From Catenaria anguillulae PL171 (Eukaryota; Blastocladiomycota; Blastocladiomycetes; Blastocladiales; Catenariaceae): a stretch of DNA of 64,000 bases. This document shows, one piece after another, positions 1 through 8,180 of the stretch; positions within the stretch are counted from its first letter, which is position 1; each line of letters starts with the position of its first letter. The stretch spans positions 62,001 to 126,000 of the forward strand of contig MCFL01000004.1 in the NCBI GenBank assembly GCA_002102555.1, read 5' to 3'. Below the pieces are notes generated by a model. The model did no database searches. It saw nothing but the letters and a program-made list of their open reading frames with translations, and had not been told where the DNA came from. The translations under genes and the position numbers were made by a program.

Positions 1-2
1 GC

Positions 3-1676
3 TTCCTTTCCAACAAGGACAACAACATTCGTTACGTCGCTTTGCAAACCTTGATTCGCACCATCACCATTGACGTGCAAGCCGTCCAACGCCACCGGTC
101 CACGGTGCTTGATTGCCTACACGACCCGGACGTGTCCATCCGGCGCCGTGCCCTCGAGCTCGCCTTTGCGCTTGTCAACGCCACCAACGTGCGCGTCATG
201 ACCAGGGAATTGCTGTCGTTTTTGGAGGTGGCAGACGCAGAGTTTCGCACGTCCATGGTCACCGACATTGCCGCCGTTGCAGATCGGTATGCGCCCAACA
301 AGCGCTGGCATTTGGACACGCTGGTGCGTGTCATGAAGGCCGGCGGCGAGCACGTGCGCGACGACATCGTGTCGCAGTTTGTCAAGCTCGCGACAAACGC
401 ACCGGATTTGCAGGGATATGCTACGCACAAGTTGTATGGCTTGCTCAAGCAAGATGCGTCCCAGGATGGGCTGGTGCATGCGGCCGTGTGGAGCATTGGC
501 GAGTTTGGTGATTCTTTGGTCCAGCCCGCACCGCTGCTCGGGGTGGCGGATCCCGATGATGCGGTTGACGCGCAAGGCGCCACGGTGGTGGCGTCGGGGC
601 CAACGCCGACCGAATCCGATGTGGTCGGTTTGCTCGAGTCCATTTTGGTTGGTGCCTACATTACGCCCGTGACAAAGCAATATGTGCTGGTCGCACTCAT
701 GAAGCTCTCGACACGCTTTTCCAACGCGTCAACCGTCGCCGCCATTAAGAGTCTTTTGGCAAAGTACAAGACGTCCATGAACATGGAGCTCCAGCAACGG
801 TCGGTCGAGTTTACCAATATGTTTGACTTGGACGCCGGCGTTCGCCAAGGGTTGTGGGAACGCATGCCCGTGCAAGAAATGAAGGACGACAAGTATGCGA
901 CCAATGCTGCTGCGGCCGCTGCGGCCGCCGAGCCGTCCATGGGTGGCGCGCAGGCCGCCGCAGGCGCCGCCAATCCGGCCGCAGGTGTGTCGGCATTGCT
1001 TGATCTCGAAGGTTTGTCGCTCGGTTCATCCCCTCCCAAGGGTGGCGCAGGTGCTGGCAACGTGACCAGCCCACGTGATCTCCTTGCCGACATTTTCTCA
1101 TCGCCAGCACCCGGCGCCTCTGCCGCGGCTGCCCCATCAACGTTACCACCCAAAGACCCGCTGGCAATTCTCATGGGCCTTGGAGCTCCTGCGCCGTCGG
1201 CACCTGCACCCGCACCTGCCAACCCGCTCGCCGACATTCTCGGCGGCGCACCGCTCGCTCCCTCAAACCCAACGAGCCCAGCCGCCGCAGTCGCTCCTGC
1301 AGCCGCTGGCATTTGGGACCGCGACTACCCAGCACACAAGAACGCCGACGTGACCATTGTGCTGAAACCAATGCAAGTCACGGACCCAAGTGCCGGCCAG
1401 CTTGTGCAAGTGATTGCCACCATCACCAACCACGGCGCCATGACAGGCTTGTCGGACTTGCAACTGCTGGTGGCCGTGCCAAAGACGCACAAGATTGCCA
1501 TGGCCCCCATGTCAACCAATGCGCTGCCAAGTGTGGGTGCCGGTGCAACCCAAGCGTTCCGGATCTTGAACCCGGAGAGGAAGCAAATCAAGTTGAGGTT
1601 GAAGTTGGTGTACAATGCGGCGGGTCGTGCGGTCGATGAGGTGGTCAACTTTGCCTTCCCGGACGCCATCATCTAG
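3..1676 (+). CDS. AP1G1: AP-1 complex gamma-adaptin, 5'-truncated by window edge
   Basis: Large subunit of the AP-1 clathrin adaptor, which sorts cargo between the trans-Golgi network and endosomes. The reading frame is open from base 3, so the N-terminal trunk lies outside the window; 557 residues and the stop are present. The visible start (NNIRYVALQTL, then DPDVSIRRRALELAFALVN) is the adaptin solenoid trunk, highly typical of gamma-adaptins. Residues about 300 to 430 form a low-complexity Ala/Pro/Gly hinge with acidic-Leu motifs (DLLADIF), the usual place for clathrin and accessory-protein binding. The last ~120 residues, from GIWDRDYPAHKNADV, match the gamma-ear (GAE) domain. A gamma rather than alpha or beta subunit is favoured by the trunk motifs and the single small ear. 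No intron is needed in the visible part. The downstream gene is convergent, with 300 bases between the two stop codons. Confidence 0.93.
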   Translation, partial: FLSNKDNNIRYVALQTLIRTITIDVQAVQRHRSTVLDCLHDPDVSIRRRALELAFALVNATNVRVMTRELLSFLEVADAEFRTSMVTDIAAVADRYAPNKRWHLDTLVRVMKAGGEHVRDDIVSQFVKLATNAPDLQGYATHKLYGLLKQDASQDGLVHAAVWSIGEFGDSLVQPAPLLGVADPDDAVDAQGATVVASGPTPTESDVVGLLESILVGAYITPVTKQYVLVALMKLSTRFSNASTVAAIKSLLAKYKTSMNMELQQRSVEFTNMFDLDAGVRQGLWERMPVQEMKDDKYATNAAAAAAAAEPSMGGAQAAAGAANPAAGVSALLDLEGLSLGSSPPKGGAGAGNVTSPRDLLADIFSSPAPGASAAAAPSTLPPKDPLAILMGLGAPAPSAPAPAPANPLADILGGAPLAPSNPTSPAAAVAPAAAGIWDRDYPAHKNADVTIVLKPMQVTDPSAGQLVQVIATITNHGAMTGLSDLQLLVAVPKTHKIAMAPMSTNALPSVGAGATQAFRILNPERKQIKLRLKLVYNAAGRAVDEVVNFAFPDAII

Positions 1677-1976
1677 GTAGGCGAGGGAGGGTCGAGTTTC
1701 TTCGTGTTTCTTTATGTGAAGGAGACATTGCCACATGAAATCAATGATGTTTGAGCCGCCGTTGTCATTTTGAGTTTTTGCTATCCTTTTCTTTTGAGGA
1801 AAACGGTCAACTGCTGGTATACACACTTCTTCTTCTGCCATCGCTTGCCTTCTCTGTGCGACCCATTGCAAGATTTCTCAATGAATATTGACCTGCGTCA
1901 TCTTTGTAGTGTACACACGACCAAGACATGTCCGCCGCCGCTGGATCTATGAGCTAGCCAATCCCATCCATGCGCA
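1677..1976. other. Intergenic space between convergent genes
   Basis: Three hundred bases between the stop codons of the AP-1 gamma gene (+) and the LRR gene (-). It must hold both 3' untranslated regions. I see no ORF, RNA gene or repeat in it. Confidence 0.6.
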
Positions 1977-3515
1977 TCACTTCTTCTTCTTCTTGCCCTT
2001 CTTTGCCGCCGCGGCCGCCCGCTTCTTCATCAGCGCCTCCATCCATCGATTCAGCTCAATATGCTTTGCAAACACCTCGGTAGGCGACCGTTCCGATAAA
2101 TACACGCACACGGGCGGTGGACTTCCGCCCGATCCACTGGCGGTACCTGATGTCAACCAAGTCTTGCGTGCGCGCAGTCCGTCGAGAAGAATCTGGGCGG
2201 CTTCGTCGCCAATCAGGTTGTGCCGCAAGTCGACAAGAGAGAGGCGGCTTTCCGTGCCTGTTAGGTGCGCGGACAGGTGGGTTGCACCTTGGATGACCCA
2301 TTGAGTGTCGCGAGCAATGGGGTCGCGCTCCAGGGCGGGGTTGACCACAAGCTTGCGAGGGATGGGCGGAACGGGTGCGGATGAAACTACGGCAGGCGGA
2401 ATGGGCGAATCAGATAGTTGGCTAGGGACGGATTTTGGATCGCCTGCTGAAGGTGTCGATGTCGCAGTCACCGATCCAGCGCCGGGCAATGATGGCAACA
2501 ATGCAGTCGCTGCATTCGGGGCCGCGGCCGCGGGCAAGGGAACTTGGAGACCCGGTCGCAATGGATTTGGAATCCGAATGGCGTTGGCAGCCAGAACAAT
2601 GGATTCTATTGATGTGCTTGCCCGAACTCCTTGGCACACGGTAGCGAAACCCTTTGGACCGAGGTGATTCCCACTGAGGTCAATGGCGCGTATCGTGGGA
2701 ACAGTTCGCAACAATTCGGCCAGCCCGTCTGCGGCTTCGGGTCCGACTTCCGCAAAACGAGCGGAGAAGCGCTCAAGGGATGAATGAGGACGTTGACCGC
2801 GAGGAACAATATCCGGAGCGGGGCTTACTGATGGCGACGGCGAGGAGGTGGTTCCGAGAGAGACGGGCGGAGGCAGTGGACTGAGGACTTGCTGTGAAGT
2901 AGCTTGGGCAAGGCAGATAGTGCAAGCCGCGAGCGATACCTGAGCTGGTTTTGCGTTTGCTGGACTGTGCGTTTTCTGCGATAGTAGTGCACCCAGGAGA
3001 ACTGGCCATCCCGATGCAATCGGGTTGTAATCAAGGACAACCTGGCGAATATTGGAGTGTGGAAGGCTGCAGGATAGAATCCTGGCGGAGCTATGGTTCA
3101 ACTTGCCATCAATGATTGTGAGAGACTCGAGCCCACAATGTTCAGCGACTAACTGGCACAAGGTTGAAAGCATCTTGTCATCAAACGCAACCGACGTGAA
3201 TGAAACACTGCGCAGAGCACGATACGACATGAATGAGTTGTTGATTCCCCACAAATCGCTCGCCAGGATGTGCGCCGTTTTCGAAAAGCTGATGCCAGCC
3301 ACGTCGGTTTGCTCGGTAATGGCCCTCTCGATTTCCTTGAGGACATTCGACAATGGATCGCGCAGCAGCAGTTTGGCCTGAGTTGCGTACTCGACTCGCA
3401 GGTCTTTCAGGGCAGCGAGGCGGGCCTCCTGTAACGCTGCCAGGCGGGCGGCTTCTTCTGCCGCCTTGGCCTTTTTGGACTTGCCTGCGCCTTTACTCTT
3501 TTTGGCACCAGGCAT
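1977..3515 (-). CDS. Leucine-rich-repeat (ribonuclease-inhibitor type) protein
   Basis: Single-exon gene of 512 residues; the start is the first ATG of the frame and gives a very basic N-terminus (MPGAKKSKGAGKSKKAK). Residues ~20 to 60 are Ala/Lys/Glu-rich and probably helical. Three groups of LRRs of the RNI-like type follow: residues ~95 to 185 (LRSVSFTSVAFDDKML, LESLTIIDGKLN, VVLDYNPI), ~285 to 340 (IRAIDLSGNHLGPKGFATV) and ~430 to 465 (LSLVDLRHNLIGDEAAQIL). Between them are Pro/Ser-rich linkers. The C-terminus is a lysine run (KKGKKKKK), which suggests nucleic-acid, microtubule or membrane contact, or a nuclear signal. RNI-type LRRs are protein-interaction scaffolds; nothing here identifies the partner. 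No close named family is recognised, so the function stays open. Confidence 0.8.
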   Translation of the reverse strand: MPGAKKSKGAGKSKKAKAAEEAARLAALQEARLAALKDLRVEYATQAKLLLRDPLSNVLKEIERAITEQTDVAGISFSKTAHILASDLWGINNSFMSYRALRSVSFTSVAFDDKMLSTLCQLVAEHCGLESLTIIDGKLNHSSARILSCSLPHSNIRQVVLDYNPIASGWPVLLGALLSQKTHSPANAKPAQVSLAACTICLAQATSQQVLSPLPPPVSLGTTSSPSPSVSPAPDIVPRGQRPHSSLERFSARFAEVGPEAADGLAELLRTVPTIRAIDLSGNHLGPKGFATVCQGVRASTSIESIVLAANAIRIPNPLRPGLQVPLPAAAAPNAATALLPSLPGAGSVTATSTPSAGDPKSVPSQLSDSPIPPAVVSSAPVPPIPRKLVVNPALERDPIARDTQWVIQGATHLSAHLTGTESRLSLVDLRHNLIGDEAAQILLDGLRARKTWLTSGTASGSGGSPPPVCVYLSERSPTEVFAKHIELNRWMEALMKKRAAAAAKKGKKKKK

Positions 3516-3883
3516 GAGGATGTGTGCGTGGCGTTAAACTTTCATTGGCAACTAGACAGCGTAGGGACGCAATTCACGGTTGGTTTCTTGCCTGAATATG
3601 TGAAGGATTCATGCTGAGTGAGCGAGAGGAGTCGAGAGTCGCACGCTGCGAACAAAAGCGATACTCACCACATTCGTGCAATTCACCAACCTCTACTGTG
3701 TTTGGAAGTGTTGCTTGCATTTCAAGTGCCAGCAGATAGAAATAACACGCAAATCTAAACTTCTTCTCAAATCACATGCTCATGAGGCCAGGAAGGAACA
3801 AGGCAAAGACACGAGCAACCGATTCGTCCACATAATGAGGGAAAATATATCAAGATGCAGACATCACCACAAACACAGGGCAC
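3516..3883. other. Intergenic, upstream of LRR gene
   Basis: Contains the promoter of the LRR gene (its ATG is at 3515, minus strand) and the 3' flank of the eL14 gene, both transcribed leftwards. No other feature is evident. Confidence 0.5.
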
Positions 3884-4636
3884 TTAGGCCTTGACGGTCT
3901 TGGCAACCTTGTTCTTGAGGGCAGAGGCCTTCTTCTTGAGGAGGTACACCTTGAAGCGGTCGAAGTCGGTGAGGTGAGCGCGGGTGGCGCGGGTGGCGAG
4001 CTTTTGGGCGCGAGCGGTGGCGGCCCACTTGCCCTCGACATCCTGAGCCTCAATCTTCTTCTTGAGGGCACCGGTGCCAATGGCGCGGGGAACCTTCTCG
4101 AGAACAATGGAGGTGAGGGAGAGACGCTTGAAGGTCAAAACCTGGCGCTTGACGCCGGTGGTGGGGCCATCGACGAGAACCTGTGGATTGTGACGATTCC
4201 AGGGTCAGCATTCATCATTCGTCACACGTGGTCGTTCGAGGTCCGTTTCGCAATGGCAGATGATCCAGGGCGGGAACGGAACAGCCATGTGTCGTCGCAA
4301 CACGGGTCAATCGTCTGCGGATTTGCGGTTCACAATCACCGGAACCGTCGCAGGATTGCAACGGTCGAATTACGCCGCAGAGGGACAGGACAGCCGTCCG
4401 TCTGCAATAGCACACCGGTCGTGTCGCGAATGCCGCGGGATTTGGCATGCCAATCCCAGAAGTCCACGCAACGCTGATGCCCCGCGTATCCCGGCTGTGT
4501 GTTCCCGCTACAAACCCTCCACCATTTCTGAAATCGATCCAAATTCGATACGTACGCGGTTGTGGTCAACAATGTCGACGATCACGGCAAGCTTGCCGGC
4601 ATCGGGACCGAAGGTGACGAGGATGACACGGCCGAC
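3884..4636 (-). CDS. RPL14: 60S ribosomal protein eL14 (two exons found, first exon not found)
   Basis: Structural protein of the large cytosolic ribosomal subunit. The last exon (3884-4180) gives [20 protein letters not shown] and ends in the eL14 hallmark [20 protein letters not shown]. The preceding exon (4556-4636, 27 codons) gives [20 protein letters not shown] then DIVDHNR, the KOW-like core of the family. The two join in phase 0 across a 375-base intron (4181-4555; donor GTACGT, acceptor CAG). The acceptor before 4636 (TTCAG) shows that an upstream exon must encode the usual N-terminus (Met, then a Phe-x-Arg-Phe-Val-Glu-like stretch). I could not find that exon in the ~790 bases upstream. 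Either it is very short and diverged, or it lies in an unusual place. Without it the product is ~125 residues, close to the shorter protist eL14 forms. Confidence 0.9.
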
Positions 4637-5425
4637 CTGAACAAAGGGTGTAGGCGACTACATGCACATATCGACGAGATGACGGCAAGCGGAAGGGGTT
4701 GGGTCATGATGGAGAGACGCTATAGTCAGTCGGTCTGTCTTGCTCGGCCAGAAGCTGATGCGATACGGGGCGGTAGCGGATGCTTTGTGCATTGGATTTT
4801 ACATGGGATTACATTGCGTGCGATACAAACCATGGTGGTGATTTAACGATACTGTTAACCGTTGGGTCAGAAGGGTGGTCCAATTGGCCGTTCGGTGGTG
4901 AGGAAGCGTGCAGCCAAGTGGATGGATGTGGCGCAAATCCGATCGGAGGTCCAAATCCTCGCCGATCCAACGCGGCCTGAATAAAAGTTGGTGCGAACAT
5001 GGTTGAGCAAAACCGCTTGATGGCAGGAAGAGGTCTGTCCACATGACGCATGTACAGTCTCTTTGTCCTGGGCATTCATTGGCGGTCCCAGACCGTAGGA
5101 AAGCAGAGCTCGATGCAAGCTGGCTATTGGCTGGGTCACTTCTCAACAGTGAACGAGACGACCTATTTCATCCCAATCCAAGAAAATTCACCACTCAGAT
5201 CAGCTTAAGTTGATGACCTTATGTTCGGGGGTCTTGATGTTAAATGTACAGTGCGTCCTGTATTGGAACAGACACCTGGCTCATTTTCTGATGCAAGGAG
5301 CACAGGACTGGGTGGAGTTTATTGTTCGGCTGTAACTGTCCCAGACACCCAGATGGAGAACGCCTAACCAAGTGTATCCAGTCTGGTTAAGTGGGATGTG
5401 GAGATAATATGATGGCACATGGGCG
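4637..5425. other. eL14 5' intron/promoter region and GOT1 3' flank
   Basis: Should contain the missing first exon and promoter of eL14, plus the 3' end of GOT1, which reads in the same direction. I searched the minus strand for the conserved N-terminal eL14 residues followed by a GT donor and found no convincing match. No repeats or RNA genes are apparent. Confidence 0.4.
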
Positions 5426-6173
5426 TCACACTGGATACCGCGTGCCAGCCAGGCGGTCAACAAGCTAAGAAGAAAAAGAGGGTTGGAAGAACACGCAGTC
5501 AGCCTAAAACGAACAAATGCTGTGTCGAAGAGCAAAGAAGAGAAGATTTGTACATGTGTCACACCAGGGGCAGAGAGCAGCGGACCAATCACAGGAATCC
5601 GGCGGAGGAAAGCAATGACAACGGGGAAGAAATCACTGTGACAGCAAGGCGAACGACGCAAATCAAGGTGAGTGGTACGGCGATTTGCTACCAGAGTGTG
5701 TGTTGCTGTCATCGTGTCATACCCAAACAAATTGATGAACCCAAAGACTTCAATCATCATGCCGATAATGGGCCAGCGCATGAAGACAAGGAGGATCCCA
5801 GCAAAGAAGCACAAAGTTCCTCGTAGCTTGTTCTTTCGTGCGAAGAATGCAAATGTTTTTGACAAGCCAATGAGCATGGTCACGCCTCCAAGGAATAAGA
5901 CCTGCGGACGAGGCCAGTGAAAAATGAGATGGCTAGACTGGGAATCAAAAAAGAAGTTTGGTGAATAGCACAAAACATACGTTGCCAATGGCAAGTAGGC
6001 CACCGTCAAAGAAGAGCAGGACGCCGAGAAGGAGAAAGAGGGATCCGAAGGCGGTGAGGCCGACCCCAATTTCTGTACGCATGATCCATCATTTGTGAGC
6101 AATCCAGGGGTTGGGAGAGAAAAAATGCGAAAGCGCCGGTACTTTGAGAGTCGGATAGCCAGGCTGAGCTCAT
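5426..6173 (-). CDS. GOT1: Golgi transport protein GOT1 (five exons)
   Basis: Small four-helix membrane protein of ER/Golgi vesicles that helps COPII and Golgi transport. Five exons were assembled: 6143-6173, 5981-6072, 5723-5901, 5563-5635 and 5426-5464, with donors GTACCG, GTATGT, GTATGA and GTGACA and AG acceptors. Together they encode 137 residues, against 138 for human GOT1B. The product starts [20 protein letters not shown] and continues with [22 protein letters not shown] (helices 1 and 2), [34 protein letters not shown] and [16 protein letters not shown]. This matches the family from end to end, including the charged LxKTFxFFxRKxK loop. Exons 1 (31 bases) and 5 (39 bases) are tiny and were placed by frame and homology to the family; the three middle exons are secure. 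It is divergently arranged with the flavin-reductase gene. Confidence 0.92.
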
Positions 6174-6820
6174 GGTTGTTTAAGTTGGTCAATGTCTTGC
6201 GGAAAGGGCAAAAGAGATGGGTATTGAATGGGATGGAAGCTGGGTGAGAGATGAGGAGGGTTCGGTCCCGAGCCAAGTGAGTATGCATATTCTTGCAAGC
6301 TGGGCTATGCTGTGGGGAAATCCAGCGCCCGATTTTTGCTGTACGATACCTGACTGTCCGGTTGGGCGATGGCGTTGCTGGACTTGACTGAGACTGGTTC
6401 ATGACACGTCAACTTGAACGTGGTCGTTGATGGATGTGGCGAGCACAGGTGAAATGAGCTTGAGCTTGAGCTTGACCGATCAATCCTTGAGCTTTTTGAC
6501 GATGGAGGTGAGGTGGCACTGAGTGGAAGTAGGACGCAATTACCGGTACGTGTACAATGTACAGAGAGCGTAATTTGCATCGACTGTTTCAACCATGGAA
6601 CTCTTGGTACATCCATACCTGGACTGAGGCAGGCGAAAAGCTCTCAAGTTCAAAGGAATTTCAAGTCGTCGCGCGCACACAGCCCGTCGATTCAATCATC
6701 CTGCCAGGCCGCAGCAGACCGGCGCCAACTTTTTCCGAGAATGGGCTTTCTCGAGCCATTCACGATTCAGATTCATATTTCATACATGTACCGCACATGC
6801 CTGTATCTCTAATCGTTACC
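6174..6820. promoter_or_regulatory. Divergent intergenic region between GOT1 and the flavin-reductase gene
   Basis: About 650 bases between two start codons pointing away from each other, so both promoters must lie here. There is a Ser/Leu-coding-like AGCTTG repeat at 6458-6475 but no clear TATA box or conserved coding. Open frames across it do not resemble known proteins. Confidence 0.5.
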
Positions 6821-7688
6821 ATGGCCACCTCGCTTCTGCTCCGCCAGCTTCACACCCGCAAACCAGTGCTTGGGCTGCACGCTGTTGTCCGATTGCCGTT
6901 GGGTCCCAGTCGGCACCCGAGTTCGAGTCGCCACCTTTCTTCCTCCGTTGCTCTTCTTGTCAGTACAAGCCCGTTCCTGTCTTTGCCCTTGCCTTTGCGA
7001 CTTGGTCTTGATCGTTTGCTCATCTACCCAACGTCTCCCCATCCATTGACCAGGCCGACAGTCACCATGCCGACAAAAGAATCACGGTGCGCGGGCTTGT
7101 CCTGATGCAATGGAAACCGACTTCCGCCTTGTCATGCGCCAGCAAGCATTCCCTGTTTGCGTGGTGGGATCTGTTCCAGCATCATCGTCGCCAGCACCAC
7201 TTACCGCTGGCGACGCACATCCTCTCTCTTTCCGATTTGCAACACTCTCCAGCTTTACCTCCGTCTCGTTGACTCCGCCCATCATTTCGTTTGCGCTTCG
7301 CGATCCTTCACGCATTGGCGACCTTATTCTGTCTCGGCCTGATCGCCGATTTACATTGCATCTCCTCTCCGAGAGTCAGGCACACTTGTCTCAACAATTC
7401 GCGGATCCGAAAACACAGACGACGCTCGAGCCCAATGTTGCAGTTTCTCAGTGGCTCCATGGCCAGTTTCCCATTCTCGACGGATGCTTGGCGGTACTTG
7501 AATGCCAAGCTGACAAGCCGACTCTTGTGGGCGATCACACCATGTGGTTTGGGAAAGTGATTCAGGTGGTGGAGGCAGCTGGCGGAAGGAAACCACTCTT
7601 GTACATGGATCGAAAGTACACCACCACCGTTGCTCCCGCGCCAGAAGCCAAAGCAATTCCAGCAAAGCATCACGATGTGTCAGACTGA
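6821..7688 (+). CDS. Flavin-reductase-like FMN-binding split-barrel protein, probably mitochondrial
   Basis: Predicted to bind FMN and act as a flavin reductase or flavin-dependent oxidoreductase component. Two exons are proposed: 6821-6958 and 7062-7688, joined in phase 0 across a 103-base intron (donor GTCAGT, acceptor GACAG). The product has 254 residues. Exon 1 encodes an Arg/Ser/Leu-rich, acid-free leader (MATSLLLRQLHTRKP...SSRHLSSSVALL), typical of a mitochondrial presequence. Exon 2 carries the split barrel: DFRLVMRQQAFPVCVV, FATLSSFTSVSLTPP (the flavin-phosphate loop region), PPIISFALRDPSRIGDLI, then FPILDGCLAVLECQ and the terminal strand LVGDHTMWFGKVIQV, all in family order. The barrel is well supported. 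The leader exon is inferred, because the frame just upstream of the barrel has a stop at 7047. An alternative start is the in-frame ATG at 7110. Confidence 0.78.
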
Positions 7689-8180
7689 TGGTCGATCCTG
7701 CCATCACTCCGTCACCCTTGCCTTCACATGACCTTTATCGCCCCGCCTGCCTTCTGCATGCATATTGTGTGGCTGGCAAGTACCTTAACACATACACACT
7801 GCGTGTACCACGTTTTACTTTCAATAAGGCCACCTTGGTGCATCGGTGCCCTCTGGCCAAATCCAACCCGCACATCAATTCCGCGTAACGTCAGGCAAAA
7901 ATGAGTCATGGCTAATCGGCCATCACGTCATGCATCGAGGCGGCTGTGGAGAGTTAATCCTCAAGCAATTTCACTGACAATGACAATGGCAATGACGATA
8001 TTAACTCTGCGCATTTGCTTTCATTGATCGCCTGTCCTGCATTTCTACAACGCTACGCTCAAAGTCTCGACTCTGCACTTCCCCGGTCCCCGACGGCGAC
8101 CAGTCCCCACCCTGTCCACGTCGCGATTGCCACGGTCCTTGTCATTCCAATTTCGGACCCTGCACACTCCAAAAGCCAGC
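7689..8180. other. Intergenic, ATG1 promoter region
   Basis: About 490 bases between the flavin-reductase stop and the kinase start, both on the plus strand. It holds the 3' untranslated region of the first and the promoter of the second. No gene, repeat or RNA seen. Confidence 0.5.

Noticed and set aside
32-643. Long open frame opposite the AP-1 gamma gene
   Set aside because: Antisense shadow of a GC-rich coding region; Ser/Thr-rich with no domain, while the plus strand has a clear adaptin.
4562-4846. Plus-strand ORF opposite eL14 exon 2
   Set aside because: Shadow frame; the minus strand encodes the conserved eL14 core with proper splice sites.
5281-6402. A single 373-residue minus-strand ORF over GOT1
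   Set aside because: It reads through introns in the w rong frame for exons 2 and 5; only the spliced five-exon model matches GOT1 end to end.
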